Assembly: GCF_019649055.1 (NCBI RefSeq)
Contig: NW_026570380.1
Location: 62,001-126,000 of the forward strand
Direction: 5' to 3'
Source of the DNA: Paramacrobiotus metropolitanus
Lineage: Eukaryota > Tardigrada > Eutardigrada > Parachela > Macrobiotidae
DNA length: 64,000 bases
Shown here: positions 22,572 through 32,896 of the stretch, piece by piece
Position numbering within the stretch: the stretch's first letter is position 1
Layout of the letters: each line of letters begins with the position of its first letter
Notes under the pieces: model-generated
Told to the model about the DNA's origin: nothing
What the model saw: only the letters and a program-made list of their open reading frames with translations
Databases searched by the model: none
Position numbers and translations under genes: made by a program

Positions 22572-22675
22572 AATTCATAGGGACGTAAAATCATAGGGCG
22601 TAATTATCACAGGGACCAGTCTCCGAAGTGGACTTCACCAGTTTTCTGCATGTTTCATTTCTGTTACCACAGAGA
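22572..22675 (+). promoter_or_regulatory. GTAAAATCATAGG box and ORF3 splice acceptor (unit 2)
   Basis: The box GTAAAATCATAGG occurs at 22585-22597, identical to the one in unit 1, with a degenerate extra copy just before it. A pyrimidine-rich tract and CTGTTACCACAG follow, with the acceptor AG at 22671-22672. The ORF3 ATG is at 22676, four bases after the acceptor. The matching layout in two elements supports a spliced ORF3 message. Confidence 0.55.
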
Positions 22676-23330
22676 ATGGGACTTACCCCGCAGCTGAAGT
22701 ATGGATCAGAATGCGCGGACTGCAAACGGAACAGTTTGGACTTGTCCGGCCGGAGGGAAAACTCTCGACGGGAGTATTTTCCCTGCGCGTACCACTTGCG
22801 ACCCGGTTTCCGCGATGAAAGCGAAAGAGCCTATTGCTTCTACCTAGAAGTGTTGAGAGGCAACTTCTTTGCGTACTGCCACATGCCCAGCCGAGAGGGA
22901 CGCCACTTTCTCCCCCTACTGAGGGATCATGAACAGGTAGAGATCCACGATCTCTATATGCAGCGTAGCGGCGAAAGACTCCCCGGCTGGAGCGGCATGG
23001 GCGCACAGCCGCCAATTCTCAGCCAATTGGCTTTAGAAAAGAAGGCAGAACGAGATCATCAGGGCGCTGCCAAACGGCCGTCACGAAAACTCATGACCAG
23101 TCCCGCCAGCGCCGGCCATCGCCAGGCTCTCACCCCGACGGGCATGGGGCGTCAACTTTGGCTACATACGACCAGTTTATGGCCGCCATCAACAAACAGA
23201 TGGTGGACCAGGTGGCCAAACAGCTGATTGAAGGAGGACTGTTGGATCCCTTAAAAGGCCAATATGACCGGCACCTACTCAACAGTAGGCGCCCGCGCAA
23301 CCGGCACCGCTACTGCGGCTGCCAGATGAC
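22676..23330 (+). pseudogene. ORF3 N-terminal half: Cys module and helical block (unit 2)
   Basis: The start ATG 22676 is chosen because it follows the splice acceptor directly. Residues 13-40 form CADC, 20 residues, then CAYH: the same zinc-ribbon-like pattern as unit 1 and element 3. CFYLEVLRGNFFAYCHM is the conserved helical block. The frame-2 reading runs to TAA 23225-23227 but the coding signal passes to frame 1 near 23150 (YDQFMAAINKQMVDQVAKQL), so one indel has occurred there. No membrane segment or signal peptide is present. Confidence 0.55.
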
Positions 23331-24848
23331 TTGCGCTATTACATCGAGAACCGACACCAGGACCAGACCGGCCACCAGACTCGTGGCCGTCCTCAGGAGC
23401 GCCCGCCACAGACTTGGACCTCGCCTGGAAAGCGGAATGAGGAGCATGGCCTGGTTGCCTCCCGCACCAATAAGAGGCCCGAGCGAACCGTTAGCTCAGT
23501 GGCCCAGAACATCAGCATCCATGTCCCAATGGACACGGATCCCGCACCACCGTCATCGGACCCACCGGCCCGATCTGACGCTGGCACCAGTACGACAGAC
23601 TTCGACCCATATAAGTATGGGGCCGACCAAGGCGTCAACATCTGCCCACGTCCCCATCGGGAGGTGACGGATTACATTATGAAGGCCATCCCGTACCCAC
23701 GGACTAAATGGGCCCAGATTGACGCCATCATCATGGACCTGCAAAACTTTGTCAGGTCGTCCGAACTCGAACGGGAGTTCCAGCGAAAGGACTGGCCCCA
23801 CACCTTCAGCATGGCTGAGCACATTGCAAATCGTGAGTGATACTCGATAGTCCGTGACAATGCACTATCGTGCAGCACGGATGTGAACCTGTTGAGCGAA
23901 CCCATTACACGTCCGGACTGGAATGATTTGTGCGAACTGCACATTCGCGATGACCAGTTGGATCTCGCCAAGTATCTTGCTCAGTGCGTCCTACCGGATG
24001 CGAAAGCCAGTTATCTGGTCACAGCAGCACGGGCCGCAATGCAAATCCCACGCAGACCGGAAAACTACGAAGAGGCCCCAGCAGGGACCTATACGTACAC
24101 ATGGAACGGAACGGTCATTCGCATCTTCGCGGCCACACTTGGCTATCTGCGAAGCCACTGGGAACTTGAGGTTGCCTGCCGGCAAGGGAAGATCATCCCT
24201 CAACTCCTCACCCATGTGGCCCTGCGCGGAAACCTGATCCACGAGATCGAAGCAGGAGTTAAGATCCAGAGTGCACTGAACACTTTCAGGAGTCACACTA
24301 AGGATTACCTTTACCGCCAGCCGGATAACCATGACCTCGCAGCCGAGTCGTTCGTTAACCGAACGGCCGCGCAAAAACTTCCAACGAAATTTCGATCTCA
24401 GGGCTCGGCAGCATCGTCTTCGCAGAACCAGTCTCAGGCCGGCCAATCCGGTCAAGAAGTCCAGCCAGCCACCATCATGGGTACAATCCAGCGGTTGTTA
24501 CCCTCGCCCAACAAACGTGGCTTACGGCCATGTAAAGTCTACCTTACCGGACCTTATTCCATGGATCTTAACCGGATTCCCCGGATTGGCTCTGGCTTAG
24601 CGGCTTGGACCATGAATTTGGCCTGGCCATCCCAGACCATCCGACGGAGTCCACCGGACCGAACTCGGCGCGACGCTAAATTCCCCGGCACGGAAGAGAT
24701 TCAGCGCCCAGAAGGTGGCGACGGCCCGCATGGAAGTTACGATAAGCTGTGGATAAGCCATGGCCCGCATAGAAGTTGCGACAAGCCGTGGACCAGTCAT
24801 GGCCCGCATAGAAGTTGCGGCAAGCCGTGGCCAAGTCCTGGCCCATAG
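23331..24848 (+). pseudogene. ORF3 C-terminal half: conserved helical domain (unit 2)
   Basis: Frame 0 begins with a basic linker and then the conserved domain: PRPHREVTDYIMKAIPY, DLQNFVRSSELEREF, an in-frame TGA at 23838-23840, YLVTAARAAMQIP, IRIFAATLGYLRSHWELEV. All blocks align in order with unit 1 ORF3. After about 24500 the sequence degenerates into a repeat-coded tail (SHGPHRSCDKPW) made by the 39-bp tandem repeat, so the functional end was probably earlier. It is broken by one nonsense change but otherwise well kept. Confidence 0.55.
24723..24839 (+). repeat. 39-bp tandem repeat, three copies
   Basis: Three head-to-tail copies of 39 bp begin at 24723, 24762 and 24801 (each starting GGCCCGCAT), with a partial fourth. 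The unit length is a multiple of three and keeps the ORF3 frame open through the repeat. It lies at the end of ORF3 of unit 2. Confidence 0.75.
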
Positions 24849-25977
24849 AAGTTGGACCATGCCCGCTGTGTGTCGAACGGACCATATGCGGCTCACGAAT
24901 CTAGTTGCTTCACCAGGCAACTGGGACCAGTGGGTTATGGCAGCCACATAGAAGTTGTGGTACGCCCACCTTTGCATGCACCGCCCAGAGGCAAAAACAA
25001 AGATTTCATCACCAACCGCCCAGAGGTGCCAGAACTCACCGCCAGAGGCCAAATGAAGATCCTCCTAGTCAGCAGACCGGACACTCCTTGGCAAACGCCT
25101 ACCGGCACCCACAACTTAATTATTGGAGTTTGGCCAGGCCAGCCTGATGTTTTCGTCAGAAGCCAATAATTTTTGTTAAGGCCACGGTCTCAGGGAAACC
25201 TGCAGATCCGACGTGGTGGTTGTTAACTCATGGCCCACGGCCAGTGAGAAGAAGCAGATTCAACAAATCTCCCACTTTGGCCCGCCAATTACCTTGGCGC
25301 ACCATTCTGGCCCGCCATCCACCTTGGAACGTCGAAAAAACGACTAAGTCCACAACGGAGCGCCAAAGCAACACTCCCACTCCCGCAACTGCCAGAGGCA
25401 AGGCCACGTCATCCTGCAGCTCTGTAATCCGCCTAAGGCATGTCAGAGACCGAGATGGACCGCCCCAACGGGTTTGGTCCATCACACCACTTTGGTCATG
25501 GGACTTAGAAAATTTCCCATTATGGCCCTCTTGGACTTAGAAGATTTTGGCCCGAGATGCGTGACCCAACCGGGGCGCACTAGAACTTAGAAATTTTTGG
25601 CCCGAGGCGCATGGCCTAACCAGCTTGCATCCCCACATCCGAATTACTTCACTTGACACTGTGGACATCTCTGGGAACCGTCGTCCCAGATCCACAAGAC
25701 CAGGCCAATCCTACCGGATTAAGCGGACCGTTGACTAGGACCCGTGTGTGCAGAATCTGCCCTGTGGACAAGCCTAGTCGGAATGAGTATTTGTGCCTAG
25801 TTTTCTAACCACACCTGGTTTTTCTAGACTTATTAACCAAAGAAATTGATGTTTTTATTTAGCCTTCTAACCAAAGAAATTTGGCTTTGGGATCTCTAAC
25901 CATGTTCTTGCTTTACTTTAAATCTCACTTGAATTGTGATGTTTACTTTAATGAGCCTTATAAACTTTATTTTTTAG
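24849..25977 (+). other. Non-coding 3' tail and splice acceptor (unit 2)
   Basis: No gene is supportable here. The tail repeats words such as CTTAGAA-TTTTGGCCCGAG (near 25506, 25545 and 25590) and GGCCCGCCA. It ends in a T-rich stretch and TTTATTTTTTAG, a strong splice acceptor with AG at 25976-25977. It is the counterpart of 13900-16730 in unit 1 but shorter, and lacks the ACAAA-loop hairpins. Confidence 0.5.
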
Positions 25978-26210
25978 TTCATCGACCGAAGAAGCCTCAT
26001 CAAACCACACTGGAACCTCCCGCACACAAAGTGCCCTCCAGATTTCGGCCGTTCGGTGCATGCACCGCGGGTCTGGAGAGAGCGGCCCTACCGGGCAACA
26101 GACAAAGTGTCATCCGGCCCTACCGGGTATCGGATCCTGGCACCCTACCGGGTTGGCCAGAGGCAGAGTCGGAAGGTGCTCGCAGGAGCTCAAACTCCCG
26201 CCCAGTGGCA
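25978..26210 (+). other. Probable last exon before the 3' LTR (unit 2)
   Basis: Directly after the acceptor an open frame reads HRPKKPHQTTLEPP and ends SNSRPVACQ at the LTR. It has the pattern of the unit 1 segment at 16700-16999. It contains three TACCGGG words. The final 14 bases, CCCGCCCAGTGGCA, stand where a polypurine tract should be. Whether the exon is translated is unknown. Confidence 0.4.
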
Positions 26211-26593
26211 TGTCAGGGACCGCTCACTCGAGGCGGTAGACACCTCTTGTGGCTTGCTCTGTCGCCCGCACGCATATGGCCACGCCATTCGTGCCGCTCA
26301 TATACGCTGATCACGTCAGCGTATACTTTTCTACGCTGATCAATCAGCGTTCGCTATGCACTTTTGGAGGTGTGGCCCAGCCTTCGAGCGATGGCCCATG
26401 CTTTGCGGTATCAGCTGTTACGCAGCTGCAGCACGCCGCGGCATTATCAAGATTTCACTGAGCCCGCTAGCAGCCACTTTTCCACAGCTTTTCCGCATTG
26501 GTTTTTCTGTTGGTTTTTGTTGGCTTTATTGTTGCACAATAAAGGAGGTATTTGCTCCCATTTTGGCTCCCTGCTTCTGTGTCATATCTGACA
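26211..26593 (+). repeat. 3' LTR of unit 2 (TGTCAG...CTGACA)
   Basis: The ends are a perfect 6-bp inverted pair, TGTCAG at 26211 and CTGACA ending 26593. AATAAA lies at 26538-26543, giving a conventional U3-R-U5 order. The inverted LTR at 30803-31178 is the same family: most of the length aligns, with a 12-base insertion here near 26238 and scattered substitutions. The next four bases are GTGT, which matches the outer flank of the inverted LTR. Confidence 0.85.
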
Positions 26594-27882
26594 GTGTATT
26601 TAAACGAAACGTTTGATTTAATGTTGTATGAATCCGCTACAGTAATTCATGGAAGGCCATTTCCTTTCAAAGGTGACTTATTTGCCAATGTCTTTCTCCA
26701 CTTCGCACCTTTTGGTTGGGAGCTTTCAGTGGAAACCATATTCAGAACATGCTTGAACGGCAGCAGCCGACTGTGTCTAGAAGGTTCTTTTAGCTGCGTC
26801 GCAGCTTCGTCAAGTGGTCAACTTATTTCCCATGAGAGTTTCATAATTGACGTATGCGACCACAATTACCATCGTGCCTTGAAATACAACAAGAATATTT
26901 AACAGTGTGCAACAATAAATATGGCACGCATTCTTGGCAGGAGGTAAAACGTTGCATTGGCACCTGCCAGAGGCACTGCCAACGGCAAGGCGCGCGATAA
27001 AGCCTGGAGACTCTGGCAAGTGGCAAACGATAAAATCTGGCAAATGCCACAGAAAATGTGCCACAGTTATTTTGCGTTATCCAAGTGTTTTGCCAACTTT
27101 ATAATTTTCAAGTGTTAACAGCATTATTGGCCATCCACGAAGTGCATAAGTGATCGCCGACATGAAAAATTTATAAAGGTCACACAGTGTTTTGGCGTTT
27201 GCGCAAAGCACCGAAAAAAAACGAATGCAATACCGCGTCAAAAATACGATCGCGGTACGTCCGCAGCGAGGAAGCACACAACCGGAATACGGCTTGCGGG
27301 TGAGCGTAGTGTTTTAAGCGGTTCACTACGGTACAGTATTTTATACACTCACCGGGCTAGTACTGTACAGGCTAACAGCAGGGAAGGCGATGCAGCAGAC
27401 ACACCACTTTTGATCTGCTCTTACTCGACTTTCGTAACATTCGTTTTACCTTCGGTAAAAATGGAAAATAAGCAGATAAGGTCTGTTGTCCATGAAATAA
27501 ATAAGGCAAGGGAGCCAGAACATGGTGTAAAATTGGGGTCCATAAATAAACACTTTCGTTTTCGCGCACCCCGTCCTCGGTACCTTCGTTTCCTTTGTTT
27601 TTTTTATCATTCTATAGTCAACTGATTTGTATACGAGTACACTGACGCGAAATCCGTTCATGCGCGCAACATCCTGCTGGAGAGAGTGGTGATCGAAATA
27701 AAAAAAGATTTCAAAAGTATAAATGCGTAGAGTGATGCCAAAGTCTCCTTATAGATCGGTCTTCTTGAGCTATTGCATGCAAACAAATTCTCTTATAAAG
27801 ACCGTTTTACACCGAGTACGTCAGGTTTCCACCATCTGTTTCAAATTTTGGAATGCTTTTTTTTTAATTTTTGATATTCATT
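26594..27882. other. Intervening DNA without a recognised gene
   Basis: This 1.3-kb stretch lies between the 3' LTR of unit 2 and the truncated inverted Gag. It has no convincing coding frame. A patch near 26940-27065 is rich in CTGGCA and TGCCA words. If units 2 and the inverted piece are one insertion split by inversion, this is inverted flanking DNA. Confidence 0.4.
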
Positions 27883-28971
27883 TTAAAGTCTGAAACCACG
27901 CTCGGCGTTAAAATGACCTCGACGTTGTGTTTCCGAGTCCGAAAAGGTGTGATAAGAGGGTGGTTCTGCGGACATCTCGGAATGTAAGTTCTCGAGATGT
28001 GATTTTTCCGCAACTAAGCGGGCATTCTCCGTGCTTAGCCTTTCCAGGTCCTCGTTAAGTTCAGTGATGCGTTGGGTGGCCGTCTGGTAATCTTTAACCA
28101 GACCGGCATTGTTGGCCTCCAAGTTGATGATCCGATCATGTTGGCCCTGGATAACCAGTTTGGCTTGGGTGAAGGCCTGCCCCAATTGGGCAAATTTCGG
28201 TTGTCTGATAGCGCTGTTTTGTGCCAGTTGGGCCCGAGCCGTTGACTCGGTCCTGAGCTGGTCATGGAGGGCAGCGTTCTGCTGCTGGAGTTGCACGATT
28301 TGTGCTTCCATCTGTCGGACCGTTTGGTCCAACTGTCGTCCAGGTTGAGTTGCTTGCAGCAGAGTCTGGTAGTTCTGGTGCAGCATATTCTATCCATTCC
28401 ACAGGTGGTAGATCTCGTCCTGCAGGTTGGCGAGATCGTCGTTTAGGCGACCGTTGTCTGTCTGGAGACGGTCCGTCTCCTTGTCAGTTTGGTCAATGGT
28501 AGCCCTGGCTTGGGTCATGTCATTCTTGGCCTGGGCCAACTCGGTCCTCGTTGAGGCGAGTATGAATTCAAGTCTTGCCACCGCTACTTCTAAGCGGTGT
28601 ATGTCCTAGTTGAGCTGGTCTCGCTCAGCATCAGGACACGGGGCCAACTTGAGTTTAGCAAACTCAAGTTGGGTCTGAGCCTGTAAGGTCAGAGCACGTT
28701 TTGCCTCTGCATCCGATTTGAATGCGAGGGTCCGAAACTTGTCGATTTCCTCTTTCATCAACTTTTCAGCTGAGAGGGCGACTTCATTAGCAGCAACAAG
28801 CTGTTTGGTCAGGTCCCGCACTCTGGTCCTGAGAACTTCGATGTTTTCGATGTCCTCGGGCGGGGTTGCCTGGATTAGCTTGTCTGGGCTAAATGCGGCG
28901 CGACTAATGTCCAAGTATGACTGGTTCAGGTCAATCCTCATTGTGGTCCTGTTTAAATGTCCCAGGTCCAA
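27883..28971 (-). pseudogene. gag: Gag N-terminal coiled coil, broken (inverted unit)
   Basis: Read on the minus strand, three open stretches (28971-28606, 28581-28390, 28386-27883) are in one frame, separated only by single stops. Together they make one long coiled coil: heptad blocks such as IEVLRTRVRDLTKQLVAANE, NDDLANLQDEI and EAQIVQLQQQNAALHDQL, ending in a Pro/Ser-rich PPSYHTFSDSETQ. Element 3 has a coiled coil in the same place before its capsid domain, so this is the N-terminal part of Gag. It stops before any capsid or zinc-knuckle region: the unit is truncated at about 27880. Confidence 0.6.
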
Positions 28972-29084
28972 TGGTGGGAGGTCCGGGCCCTGTTTGGTCC
29001 GACCTGGCGCGCCGATGACGTCATTGGTTGGTTATGGCGTTGCGTTGTTCGAACAATCAACTTCTAACATGATTGGCGACTGAC

Positions 29085-29498
29085 TCACGGGCGGTTGGCG
29101 CTGGTCATGTGCCTTTGGACCAGGCTTTTAGCCTTGGTCATGCGCCTTACTTTGGTCACTGTTGGTGCCTCAGGTTGGATCTGGTCCGAGCCCGCTAATG
29201 TTAGACTTGATGTCAGATCCTGGGCCACATGGTTGGGCCGAGCCAAGTTATCGGCACCGGGTCCACTATGTCGTGTCTTATCCTCACCTGTGGTCACCGT
29301 TGGTGCCTCAAGTTGGACTTGGCCCGGACCAGGTATGGGCGGATGGTGTGCCAAGTCCCGAGGGACACTGTTGGCCTGGGCCGAGTTATCAGCACCAGGT
29401 TGGCTGTCCTTAGGCGAGTTGGCCTCGGACAGTGCCTCGCGCGCTTCGAGGAATGTATCGTCCATGGTGGCGTCGAAGCTTTCCCCGCTTATGTCCAA
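29085..29498 (-). pseudogene. Gag N-terminal acidic repeat segment (inverted unit)
   Basis: The frame is open upstream of position 29498, where the codon is TTG and not ATG, so this is an internal part. The protein is acidic (GESFDATMDDTFLEAREALSE) and holds two tandem copies of a repeat of about 37 residues, each running from GADN to QLEAPTVT or QPEAPTVT. It ends at TGA in the 29085 codon. It lies between the leader and the coiled-coil part of Gag on the same strand; the function is unknown. Confidence 0.45.
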
Positions 29499-29722
29499 GT
29501 CGGGTGGCAGGATTTGTTTGTCCCGCCTTTCTTTGGTCTCGACCGAACTCGTTGAGACGGTCGAGTATGGCTGGTCCGGGTCGGAGTCAGCGTGTCCGGC
29601 GGTGCGGAATGTGTATCGCCCCGCCGCACCTCACTTTGAGTAGTTTTTACCCAAAGGCTTGGTGTATTCATTGGTTTGGCGCCCGTCCATAGGACTGAAC
29701 AGTCTCCGTTGGAGCTGGTCAT
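29489..29722 (-). pseudogene. Probable Gag start (inverted unit)
   Basis: This is the first ATG frame after the leader on the minus strand (MTSSNGDCSVLWTGAKP). After about 45 residues the coding signal seems to pass to the frame of the next segment (YSTVSTSSVETKERRDK is open there), so an indel near 29590 is likely. The product is small and Ser/Thr/Pro-rich. I choose it as the start because no earlier ATG gives a longer frame. Confidence 0.35.
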
Positions 29723-30792
29723 GGCTGGTGTAAGGCATCACCTTGGCCAAGGCGCTATGAGTCTGGCCCATGGTATTGGGACTTAAAAAAAATCTTTGGT
29801 TTTTGGGTCAAGACCGGAACGTTGGCTCTGGATCGGTGCTGGTCAGGTGCGCTAGAGCTTACGTGTAGCGTTAGCTGCCTATGGCCCTATGTTCCGTTAC
29901 TGACCAGTGTGACGTCACGTACTTAGTGGTCTTGCAGTTAGCTCTACGTCACGAGTAGCGTGCCGTGAGCAAAATTTAAAAAACAACGTGACTCATTACG
30001 ATCCTTACAACATGGGAAAATTTCCCAAATGCTCTGATTGGTCAGATTTTATACGGAAGAAGACCACACTGACGTCACGCGACTTTTCGCGAAAATTCCG
30101 GCTGGACAAAATGGCAGTGTTTTCACGCCAAAAAATTCGCAAAAATTTGGTAAGTAATTTTATTAAAGTAAAGGTGGTCGGTTCTAAACCTACTTTCTAC
30201 GCTCTTTCCGAAAAAGCAACGTCTACGTAGATCGGATGAAAGGTTCAAAAGTTATTAATTTTTAAAGCTTTGGTTCTACGAAAAACCCTGAAATTTTCGA
30301 AAGTTGTACGAAAACCTACGACGCCCCAGCAGGTCTTACCGGTCGTTTTCGTCCAGACAGTGCTGCTCCGTTGTCCGCTTCACCCTCTTCAACCGTGTGG
30401 GCCGCAGCGCTCCTGATAATGCGTCAGTTGGGATCAGCGTCTTACCAAACGCAGTTTTTGCGCTGGGTGCCAAGTCGTGGGGCGCCTACTTATAGGCGAA
30501 CGCCCATATTATTGCAACCCGATAGGGCCCTTCATCTGGACAACTGGATCGTACCCAACGCAGTTTTTGCGCGTGGAGCCGCTGCGTCGGGGCGCCTACT
30601 TATAGGCGAACGCCCGTATGAGGAAATCCGTCGCGTGGCAGGGTTCCAGTGAAGCATGTATTATACAGGAAGATGAGTGGCGACCAATTCAAGGTCGCAA
30701 GGCACAGAACTACTTATAGTAGCTGTGTGGTTCCTTCGACCGAAATATGCCTCCACTGGGGTTCAGAGGTTCGTGAAAGGAAAACCGAACGC
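29723..30792 (-). other. 5' leader of the inverted unit
   Basis: About 1.07 kb lies between the primer site and the first Gag ATG on the minus strand, with no gene. It holds TGACGTCA palindromes at 29910-29917 and 30070-30077 (a third is at 29016-29023, within the unit) and a direct repeat at 30450-30617. A long structured leader is usual for packaging and translation control in LTR elements. Confidence 0.5.
30450..30617 (-). repeat. Direct repeat in leader, 109-bp period
   Basis: Two copies of about 59 bp start at 30450 and 30559 (each beginning CGCAGTTTTTGCGC). Each contains GGCGCCTACTTATAGGCG, a short inverted repeat able to form a hairpin. The copies differ mainly in the middle. They lie 180-350 bases after the primer site in transcript direction. 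Confidence 0.7.
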
Positions 30793-30802
30793 ATCTGCTA
30801 CC
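30793..30802 (-). other. Primer binding site, initiator tRNA-Met
   Basis: On the minus strand the ten bases directly after the LTR are TGGTAGCAGA, complementary to the 3' end of animal initiator tRNA-Met. There is no gap between LTR and primer site. Element 3 uses the same primer. Confidence 0.85.
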
Positions 30803-31178
30803 ATGTCAGATATGACACAGAAGCAGGGAGCGAAAATGGGAGCAAATATCTCCTTTATTGTGTAGCAGTAAAGCCAACAAAAACCAACAGAAAACCAATG
30901 CGGAAAAGCTGTGGAAAAAAGTTGCTGCTAGCGAGCTCGGTGAAAATCAACGTAATGCCGCGGAATGCTGCAGCTGAATCACAGCTGGTACCGCAAAGCA
31001 TGGGATCGCTCGTAAGCGCTGGGCCACACCGCCAAAAGTGCATAGCGAACGCTGATTGGTCAGCGTAGACAAAGTATACGCTGACGTGATCAGCGCATAT
31101 GAGCGGCACGAATGGCATGACCATATGCGTGCGGGCGACAGAGCAAGCCACACCGCCTCGAGTGAGCGGTCTCTGACA
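30803..31178 (-). repeat. 5' LTR of the inverted unit (same family as 26211-26593)
   Basis: A 376-bp LTR in minus orientation with ends TGTCAG and CTGACA. The polyadenylation signal appears as TTTATT at 30854-30859 on the plus strand. Apart from a 12-base gap and roughly 7 percent substitutions by eye it matches the 3' LTR of unit 2. On its outer side the plus strand reads ACAC (31179-31182), that is GTGT in element direction. Confidence 0.85.
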
Positions 31179-32504
31179 ACACATCGTGTCGCTTGCCGTT
31201 ATGGTCGAAAACAACCAGCGGCCATGGCTTATCCATTTCCTGCTGAACGTTGACAATTGCGGAAAAAACGTGCGTGCTGTAACGATCGACATGTGGTTTC
31301 AAAACTGTACCTGCAGCAAAACAAAACAATAACTCAGTTATTATTTTGCGTTTACATCAACTCTTGACGTTTTTAAAGGGTTTGAAAGGTTATCTTAATA
31401 GTCCTAAATTACTGACTACCCAGTAGGTAGACATGCGTTTAATACGGAAATACGTAATAAGAACCGAGTGCATACCCCGAGAATACTTCCGGATCCCGAA
31501 TGTTGCGCTATGCAATACATTTTTCACTCCCGACCATTCTTCTACCCGTCTCTTAATCTTCCTTTCCAGATCGCGTTGTAACATTTGTTCGTTCTTGATG
31601 TTAAAAAACTTTAGAAAGTTGTCCGCATCTGAAAAATGCTGAAACGTTACAATTTTGCTGAAACATAACAATTTTGTTAAAAGCAATACGAGCACAAATC
31701 CGAATCACAATTTAATTCTGGTCTGAGTACGTCGCATCGCTAATGGCTCAAAATAATAATTTTCAAACTTTTTCTTTGAAAATTACCGAACATAAACTTT
31801 GACAAGTGTCGCTTATTCGGATTGCCATCGGTTGTGACTTGTGAGTGACAGTCCGTCTGCCTGGAATCCCGTTTTGGGATTTCAATAGGAAAAAAATCAC
31901 TTGCTCCCACAAGAGCCCAAAGGGTCGAAAGGTCTGAAACTTCTCTGCAAAGTGTCGCAACGAGCAATAAGAGAATTAACAAATTTTTTCTGGTGAAATT
32001 CAGAGTCATGACGAGTAAAAATGTTTTGAAGTAATGCAGCTAAGATAAGTGCTAAAAAGACGTGGTGATTCGACAGCTCGGCATGTTGCATAGACTTCCA
32101 AGTTCTGCTGCGTAGCTGCTAACCGACAGCACAGTCTCAAGTCTCAAGTCAAGTCTATGTGCAGCTTCAATATTTTCCACAATAAATATCAAAACAAAAT
32201 GTAAGTAGTGTTTTAACAACAACCGTTCGTTGAAATTCTCCGCTCCATCCATGGACACGAGAACGGCGTTGCCTTTTTTTATCTTGAGCGAATATCAATA
32301 GTGAAGGAAATCGTTTAAGCAAGGTTCGCTAGTTTGTTGTTGCAGACGCTATCCGATTTCTTTAACTACAGAGTGCGGCGACTGCAGATTTTCCCCCGGG
32401 TCCGTGTTTTTCGAAACTGAACGCAGCAAAGATGTACGTACCCTGAAGATGCGTTTATAATCAGGCGTTAACGTCTTTCGCGTGCGTAAACGGCAGATAT
32501 ATCT
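31179..32504. other. Flanking DNA between two LTR elements
   Basis: AT-rich sequence with only short frames; nothing recognisable. The first 330 bases include a G/C-mixed patch; the rest looks like ordinary intergenic DNA. The last bases, GTAG at 32505-32508, are the left target duplication of element 3. Confidence 0.4.
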
Positions 32505-32508
32505 GTAG

Positions 32509-32884
32509 TGTTAGGGATGACGCTAGTACGTCACCATCTCCCGTGCATATGCAGTACTTATTAGCATTAACACGTACGTCTTATCATTACCTGTTGCACC
32601 GTATTAACCGTGTTCAGCACTTGGCTCGATAGCCAAGACAGGTACAACGCAGTACACAGAAGATCAGTATTACGCTGTTGCGATAACACTGAGCTTGGAA
32701 GTTCTGATCCGCTGGGTGTTTGTCAGAGAACTTTAGTTGAGAAGTTATGATCGCACAACTCTAGAATTTCTTATGATTACGGTTTTGACTAATAAAAGCG
32801 TATCGGAAGGTGGACGGTGTTTCTCTCGTAGATGTTCATAGGAAATCGTTCTTCTTCCTAGCCTGCCCCGTGGCATGGCTACCA
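32509..32884 (+). repeat. 5' LTR of element 3
   Basis: It starts TGTTAG and ends CTACCA directly before the primer site. AATAAA lies at 32791-32796. It aligns without gaps over 376 bp with the 3' LTR, about ten mismatches by eye, roughly 97 percent identity. One mismatch is in the terminal repeat itself (CTACCA against CTATCA). Confidence 0.95.
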
Positions 32885-32896
32885 TGGTAGCAGAGT
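32885..32896 (+). other. Primer binding site, initiator tRNA-Met
   Basis: TGGTAGCAGAGT follows the LTR without a gap and matches the complement of the animal initiator tRNA-Met 3' end. It confirms the orientation and the LTR boundary. Confidence 0.9.
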
